Positions 60,100 through 64,000 of a DNA stretch of 64,000 bases are shown piece by piece. How positions within the stretch are numbered: position 1 is the stretch's first letter; every line of letters starts with the position of its first letter. The translations under genes and the position numbers were made by a program. The stretch is from Micromonospora sp. NBC_01699 (lineage in GTDB: Bacteria; Actinomycetota; Actinomycetes; Mycobacteriales; Micromonosporaceae), in NCBI RefSeq assembly GCF_036250065.1, contig NZ_CP109199.1, forward strand, positions 124,001 through 188,000. The letters run 5' to 3'. The notes below the pieces were generated by a model. It saw only the letters and a program-made list of their open reading frames with translations. It was not told where the DNA came from and did not search any database.

Positions 60100-61004
60100 C
60101 TACCACCACTGTCGCCGAACGCACCGGACGGGTGAAGTCGTTCCTGAAGCTCGTCGCGATCGAGCACTCGGTCTTCGCTCTGCCGTTCGCGTACCTCTCC
60201 GCGCTGGCCGCGATGTTCGTCGACGGCGGGCACGTACGCTGGCTCGACCTGCTGCTGATCACCGTCGCGATGGTCGGCGCCCGTACCTTCGCCATGGCGG
60301 CGAACCGGATCATCGACCGGCGGATCGACGCGCGTAACCCCCGTACGGCCGGGCGGGAACTGGTCACCGGGGCGGTGAGCGTCCGCACGGCCTGGACCGG
60401 CGCGATCGTCGCCGTGATCGTCTTCCTCGGCGCCGCCGCCGCGCTGAACCCGCTCTGCTTCGCGCTCGCACCGCTGGCCGTGGTGCCGCTGGTGCTCTAC
60501 CCCTACGGCAAGCGGTTCACCGACTGGCCGCACGCCATCCTCGCGCTCGCCCAGGCGGTCGGCCCGGTCGGCGCCTGGCTCGCGGTCACCGGCAGCTTCA
60601 ACGGCTCCGGCCCGGCCTGGCTGCTCGGCGCCGCGGTCGGGCTGTGGATCGGCGGCTTCGACCTGATCTACGCCTGCCAGGACGCCGAGATCGACCGCGA
60701 GATCGGCGTACGCAGCGTGCCGGCCCGGTACGGCAAGCGCTTCGCGCTGCACCTGTCGACGGCGACGCACGTGGGGACGTTCGCCCTGTTCGGCTGGTTC
60801 GGCGCGCTGATCGGCCTCGGCTGGCTGTTCTGGATCGGCCTGGTGCTCACCGCGGCCGCCTTCACGTACCAGCACGTGGTGGTCTCGCCGACCGACCTGT
60901 CGAAGGTCAACCGGGCGTTCTTCACCGCCAACGGGTTCGTCGCCATCGCGCTGTTCTTCTTCGCCCTGCTCGACCTGGTGTTCCGGCTCAACCTGCGTCC
61001 CTGA
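60096..61004 (+). CDS. mqnP: UbiA-type prenyltransferase, menaquinone (futalosine) route
   Basis: A 302-residue membrane enzyme that attaches an isoprenoid chain to the naphthoate ring. The first aspartate-rich motif is NRIIDRRIDARNPRT, the second is DLIYACQDAEIDREIGVRSVPAR, and eight or nine hydrophobic segments surround them. GTG at 60096 overlaps the UbiD-type stop (GTGA). With its two neighbours it forms the prenylation/decarboxylation part of the futalosine pathway; no mqnA-D genes are in the window. Confidence 0.94.
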   Translation: MTTTTVAERTGRVKSFLKLVAIEHSVFALPFAYLSALAAMFVDGGHVRWLDLLLITVAMVGARTFAMAANRIIDRRIDARNPRTAGRELVTGAVSVRTAWTGAIVAVIVFLGAAAALNPLCFALAPLAVVPLVLYPYGKRFTDWPHAILALAQAVGPVGAWLAVTGSFNGSGPAWLLGAAVGLWIGGFDLIYACQDAEIDREIGVRSVPARYGKRFALHLSTATHVGTFALFGWFGALIGLGWLFWIGLVLTAAAFTYQHVVVSPTDLSKVNRAFFTANGFVAIALFFFALLDLVFRLNLRP

Positions 61005-61070
61005 CCCCGTCCGGGCCGGGTTGCCGGGGTCGGCGGGACGAGCACCGGCCGGACCGGGCAGGCTTGGGGT

Positions 61071-61760
61071 ATGCGCAGACCGTGGGTGGTGGGGGTTTCC
61101 GGAGCATCGGGTACGCCGTACGCGGCTGCGGTCATCGGCGGGCTGCTGGACGCCGGGGCAGCGGTCGACCTGGTGGTTTCCCGGGCGGCCCGGCTCACCG
61201 TCCTGGACGAGACCGGTACCGCGTTCCGGGACGCGCACTGGCGCGACGACCTGGGCGCCTGGTTGGGGCGGGACCTGTCCGGTGCCGACCTGGCGTACTG
61301 GCCGGCCGGCGACCTGGCCGCGGGTCCGAGCAGCGGGTCGTACCCGGTGCGCGGGATGGTGGTGGTGCCGGCGAGTACGGCCGCCTGCGCCGGCATCGCC
61401 ATCGGCCTGTCGAAGGACCTGTTGCAGCGCGCGGCGGAGGTGAACCTGAAGGAGCGCCGACCGGTGGTGGTGGTGCCCCGGGAGACCCCGGTGACCCGCA
61501 GCCACCTGGAGCATCTGATCGCCCTGCACGACGCGGGGGCGGTGGTGCTGCCGGCCAGCCCCGGCTTCTACGGCGCGGGTGCGTCCGCCTCGGCGGAGCA
61601 GCTCGTCGACTTCGTCGCCGGCAAGGTGCTCGACGCGCTCGGTGTGCCGCACTCGCTGTTCCGGCGGTGGGCCGGCGAACTCGGCGCCGGCCGCGACCGG
61701 GATCGGGATCGGGATCGGGATCGGATCGGTCCGGTTGGAAACCCGGATCGGTTGGGGTGA
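61071..61760 (+). CDS. mqnM: UbiX-type flavin prenyltransferase
   Basis: A 229-residue flavoprotein that prenylates FMN to make the cofactor of UbiD-type decarboxylases. VVGVSGASGTPYAAAVIGGLL (FMN-binding start), MVVVPASTAACAGIAIGLSKDLLQRAAEV and VVVVPRETPVTRSHLEHL are family hallmarks. ATG at 61071 is preceded by a CAGGCT box and TTGGGG. The C-terminal tail, RDRDRDRDRD, is encoded by a CGGGAT tandem repeat and is not part of the fold. It follows mqnP by 66 bases. Confidence 0.92.
   Translation: MRRPWVVGVSGASGTPYAAAVIGGLLDAGAAVDLVVSRAARLTVLDETGTAFRDAHWRDDLGAWLGRDLSGADLAYWPAGDLAAGPSSGSYPVRGMVVVPASTAACAGIAIGLSKDLLQRAAEVNLKERRPVVVVPRETPVTRSHLEHLIALHDAGAVVLPASPGFYGAGASASAEQLVDFVAGKVLDALGVPHSLFRRWAGELGAGRDRDRDRDRDRIGPVGNPDRLG
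61698..61721. repeat. Four CGGGAT units in the UbiX-type gene tail
   Basis: Perfect hexamer repeat, preserving the frame and encoding Arg-Asp dipeptides. It can change length without breaking the gene. Confidence 0.9.
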
Positions 61761-61806
61761 AACCCCGGTTCGGGCCGATGGTGGCCGGCCCGAGCCCGGG
61801 TGTTAC

Positions 61807-62088
61807 TCAGTGCATGCCCATGTTGCCGGCGCTGGCCGGATTCGGGCCTGTCGGCGTTGCCGGACCATTGTTGCGCGGCCGGTTGGCTATGCTGTCGTCG
61901 ACCTCGTCGAGCATGCCCTCGCCTTCGAGCAGGGCACGCACCTCCGATTCGCGGAACCGTCGGTGTCCGCCCGGTGTCCGGATGCTGCCGATCCGTCCGG
62001 CCGCAGCCCATCGGGTGACGGTCTTGGGGTCGACGCGGAACAGCGCAGCCACCTCGCCCGGCGTCAGCAGACGATCTCCAGTGTCCAC
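61807..62088 (-). CDS. bldC: BldC-family MerR-like DNA-binding protein
   Basis: A 93-residue developmental regulator. LLTPGEVAALFRVDPKTVTRWAAAGRIGSIRTPGGHRRFRESEVRALLEG is the single MerR-like winged helix of BldC (residues about 7-57), followed by a short variable tail. In Streptomyces BldC binds direct repeats cooperatively to delay differentiation. GTG at 62088 has GAGGAGG nearby. It is convergent with the UbiX-type gene and divergent from the Lrp gene. Confidence 0.95.
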   Translation of the reverse strand: MDTGDRLLTPGEVAALFRVDPKTVTRWAAAGRIGSIRTPGGHRRFRESEVRALLEGEGMLDEVDDSIANRPRNNGPATPTGPNPASAGNMGMH

Positions 62089-62336
62089 AGCCCCCTCCTC
62101 GCGTCCACGAAGTCCCCGGACTGGTAAGACCGCCCCCGGGACAAAAGTGCCTGCCAGAGCCTTCGGTGGGGACGTACGGCAATTACAGCACCGCCAGAGT
62201 GTCGTGTCCGGCGAACGCGAAAACGCCCTGAGTGGGAAGTTAGCTCGGCCGATATGTGGTTTTTACGAGCTTTGAGCGCGGGGTACCGCCTACCGGTCGT
62301 TACCCGTCCCATTCATCGGGATAGTGTCTACAGTCC

Positions 62337-62798
62337 GTGGACGCCATCGACCTGGTACTCGTCGATCTGCTGCAAACCAACGCCCGGCTCTCGTACGCCG
62401 AGCTGGCCCGGCAGGTCGGCCTCTCCGCGCCCGCCGTACACGAGCGGGTGGGCAAACTCGAATCCAACGGAGTCATCCGCGGCTACCGGGCCGAGGTGGC
62501 CCCGGAGGCGGTCGGCCTCGGCGTCACCGCCCTGATCGGCATCGTCCAGGACTCCGGCGGCGACACCGACGACGTACTGGCCACCTTCCGCGGGATGCCC
62601 GAGATCGAATCCTGCTACTTCATGGCCGGCGTCGAGTCGTTCCTGCTCAAGGCAAGGGTCGGCACGATCGCCGAACTGGAGCAGCTGATCGTACGGCTGA
62701 ACCGGACCGCCGGCGTCGCGTCGACCCGGACCGGCATCGCCCTCTCCACCAAGTGGGAGAACCGCCCACAGCCACGGGCGAAGGAGACCGGGGCATGA
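62337..62798 (+). CDS. Lrp/AsnC family transcriptional regulator
   Basis: A 153-residue regulator with the Lrp HTH ([44 protein letters not shown], about residues 7-50) and an AsnC ligand-binding domain ([14 protein letters not shown] through TTRTG-type end). GTG at 62337 lies nine bases after TAGTGT. It overlaps the next gene (ATGA). In several bacteria Lrp-type proteins activate cysteine-desulfhydrase genes in response to cysteine; the neighbour here is of that enzyme type, so cysteine may be the ligand. Confidence 0.93.
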   Translation: MDAIDLVLVDLLQTNARLSYAELARQVGLSAPAVHERVGKLESNGVIRGYRAEVAPEAVGLGVTALIGIVQDSGGDTDDVLATFRGMPEIESCYFMAGVESFLLKARVGTIAELEQLIVRLNRTAGVASTRTGIALSTKWENRPQPRAKETGA

Positions 62799-63886
62799 AA
62801 CAACTCGACAGGTGCAACGACGCGGAGCGGGCCTGGGTTACCGAGGCGATCGCCCTGGTCGAGGCGGACGCCAACCGGTCGGCCGACACGCACCTGCTCC
62901 CGTTCCCGCTGCCCCGCGAGTGGGGCATCGACCTCTATCTCAAGGACGAGTCGGTACACCCGACCGGGTCGCTCAAGCACCGGCTGGCCCGTTCGCTCTT
63001 CCTGTACGGCCTATGCAACGGCTGGATCGGCCCGCAGACCACGATCGTGGAGGCGTCCTCCGGCTCCACCGCCGTCTCCGAGGCGTACTTCGCCCGGATG
63101 CTCGGGCTGCCGTTCATCGCGGTCATGCCGGCCGCCACCTCGCCCGAGAAGATCGCCCTGATCGAGTTCCAGGGCGGGCGCTGCCACCTGGTGAACGACC
63201 CCGCGGCGGTGGTGGTCGAGGCCCGCTGGCTGGCCGAGGACCGCAACGGGCACTACCTGGACCAGTTCACGTACGCCGAACGCGCCACCGACTGGCGCGG
63301 CAACAACAACATCGCCGAGTCGATCTACGCGCAGATGTCGTTGGAACGGCACCCGATCCCGAGCTGGATAGTGGTCGGCGCCGGCACCGGCGGCACCAGC
63401 GCCACCATCGGCCGCTACACCCGGTACCGGCGACTGCCGACCAAGATCTGCGTGGTCGACCCGGAAAACTCCGCCTACTACCCCGCCTGGCTGGCCGCCG
63501 ACTGGTCCGTGTCGACCGGGCGCGGCTCGCGGATCGAGGGGATCGGCCGACCCACCGTCGAGGCGTCCTTCCAGCCGGCCGTGGTCGACCGGATGGTGCA
63601 GGTGCCGGACGAGGCATCGCTCGCCGCCATGCGGGCGGCCACCGCCGTACTCGGGCGGCGGGTCGGCGGGTCGACCGGCACCAACCTCTGGGGGGCCTTC
63701 GGCCTGATCGCGCAGATGCGCGCCGCGGGCCAGGCCGGGTCCGTGGTCACCCTGCTCTGCGACGGCGGCGAACGGTACGTCGACACCTACTATTCGGACG
63801 ACTGGCTCGCCGCCCAGGGCCTCGAACTGAGCCCGTACCTGGCCACCGTCGAGCGGTTCCTCGCCAGCGCCGAGTGGTCGGAGTGA
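62795..63886 (+). CDS. cds1: PLP-dependent cysteine synthase-family protein, Cds1-like
   Basis: A 363-residue fold-type II enzyme. The PLP lysine is in [17 protein letters not shown], the substrate loop is [19 protein letters not shown], and the phosphate loop is [19 protein letters not shown]. It matches the branch that contains Mycobacterium tuberculosis Cds1, which breaks cysteine down to sulfide, pyruvate and ammonia. ATG at 62795 overlaps the Lrp stop (ATGA). True cysteine synthase activity remains possible from sequence alone. Confidence 0.85.
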   Translation: MKQLDRCNDAERAWVTEAIALVEADANRSADTHLLPFPLPREWGIDLYLKDESVHPTGSLKHRLARSLFLYGLCNGWIGPQTTIVEASSGSTAVSEAYFARMLGLPFIAVMPAATSPEKIALIEFQGGRCHLVNDPAAVVVEARWLAEDRNGHYLDQFTYAERATDWRGNNNIAESIYAQMSLERHPIPSWIVVGAGTGGTSATIGRYTRYRRLPTKICVVDPENSAYYPAWLAADWSVSTGRGSRIEGIGRPTVEASFQPAVVDRMVQVPDEASLAAMRAATAVLGRRVGGSTGTNLWGAFGLIAQMRAAGQAGSVVTLLCDGGERYVDTYYSDDWLAAQGLELSPYLATVERFLASAEWSE

Positions 63887-63907
63887 GGATCACGGACCGG
63901 GCGGGTG

Positions 63908-64000
63908 TCAGCGGCGTACCTCGGTGCCGACCCGCTCGGCCAGCCCGGGGTAGCTGACCACGTAACCGTCCGCGTCGAGGCCGAGGTCCGCCTCGAAGTC
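63908..64000 (-). CDS. C-terminal end of a possible glycolipid-binding-domain protein
   Basis: Only the last 30 codons are in the window. They read DFEADLGLDADGYVVSYPGL and end RVGTEVRR before TGA at 63908-63910. The DADGYVVSYPGLAERV ending resembles the tail of putative glycolipid-binding (DUF1089-like) proteins, but the match is short. The rest lies beyond the right edge. Confidence 0.45.
   Translation of the reverse strand, partial: DFEADLGLDADGYVVSYPGLAERVGTEVRR

Noticed and set aside
1-64000. CRISPR arrays, insertion sequences, rRNA genes, riboswitches
   Set aside because: I looked for spaced direct repeats, transposase motifs, rRNA sequence and conserved riboswitch cores and saw none.

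Overview
The window is high-GC actinobacterial chromosome. The family Micromonosporaceae is the best guess, from GC-saturated third positions, futalosine-route menaquinone genes, a BldC-type regulator, the folP-folB-folK-DUF3180 block, a hemL-to-cytochrome-c-assembly block in mycobacterial order, and an osaC/osaA/osaB-type osmosensing locus. This rests on gene content and remembered gene order, not on a database search. I see no insertion sequence, integrase, rRNA gene or CRISPR array. One tRNA gene, tRNA-Lys(UUU), is present.

Layout, left to right. 1-3936 (minus): part of a conjugation-type secretion cluster (VirB4-like ATPase running off the edge, a 44-codon gene, a TcpE-like membrane protein, a small pilin-like or channel-like membrane protein). 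4267-6776 (plus): folP, folB, folK, a 25-codon leader ORF and a DUF3180 protein. 6961-9451: a membrane protein with a sugar-ABC-permease fold and two conserved proteins of unknown function. 9570-13567: an OpuC-type compatible-solute importer whose binding protein appears circularly permuted. 13704-19596: a long low-complexity membrane protein, a stand-alone nuoD with a methyltransferase, and a divergent TetR/short-chain-dehydrogenase pair. 19999-23065: a MacB-like export operon. 23197-25229: tRNA-Lys, a methionine aminopeptidase with a divergent HTH regulator, and a second dehydrogenase. 25309-26821: a frameshifted ribbon-helix-helix gene, a C/G-tract palindrome and a DUF4184 protein. 27042-32014: sirtuin, PP2C phosphatase, LuxR regulator, a small gene under a perfect LexA-type palindrome, mscL and an anti-anti-sigma factor. 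32216-35054: a PadR-controlled ABC exporter. 35059-42127: DUF4352 protein, threonine dehydratase, secreted beta-glucanase, oligopeptidase and a FAD oxidase. 42137-49307: osaC/osaA/osaB-like locus. 49499-51666: GntR regulator with a cruciform-like operator, unknown proteins and another anti-anti-sigma factor. 51856-57941: hemL, a histidine phosphatase and the system II cytochrome c assembly genes. 58170-61760: a small membrane protein and the late futalosine genes (UbiD, UbiA and UbiX types). 61807-64000: bldC, an Lrp/cysteine-desulfhydrase pair, and the tail of a gene that runs off the edge.

Themes. Osmotic and envelope stress recurs: OpuC importer, MscL, the Osa locus, and STAS/PP2C partner-switching proteins. 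Respiratory metabolism recurs in hemL, ccs, the menaquinone genes and the extra nuoD. Many starts lie 6-8 bases after a TANNNT box, so leaderless translation is probably common here, and several predicted operators overlap those boxes. Most multi-gene units are joined by ATGA or GTGA overlaps.
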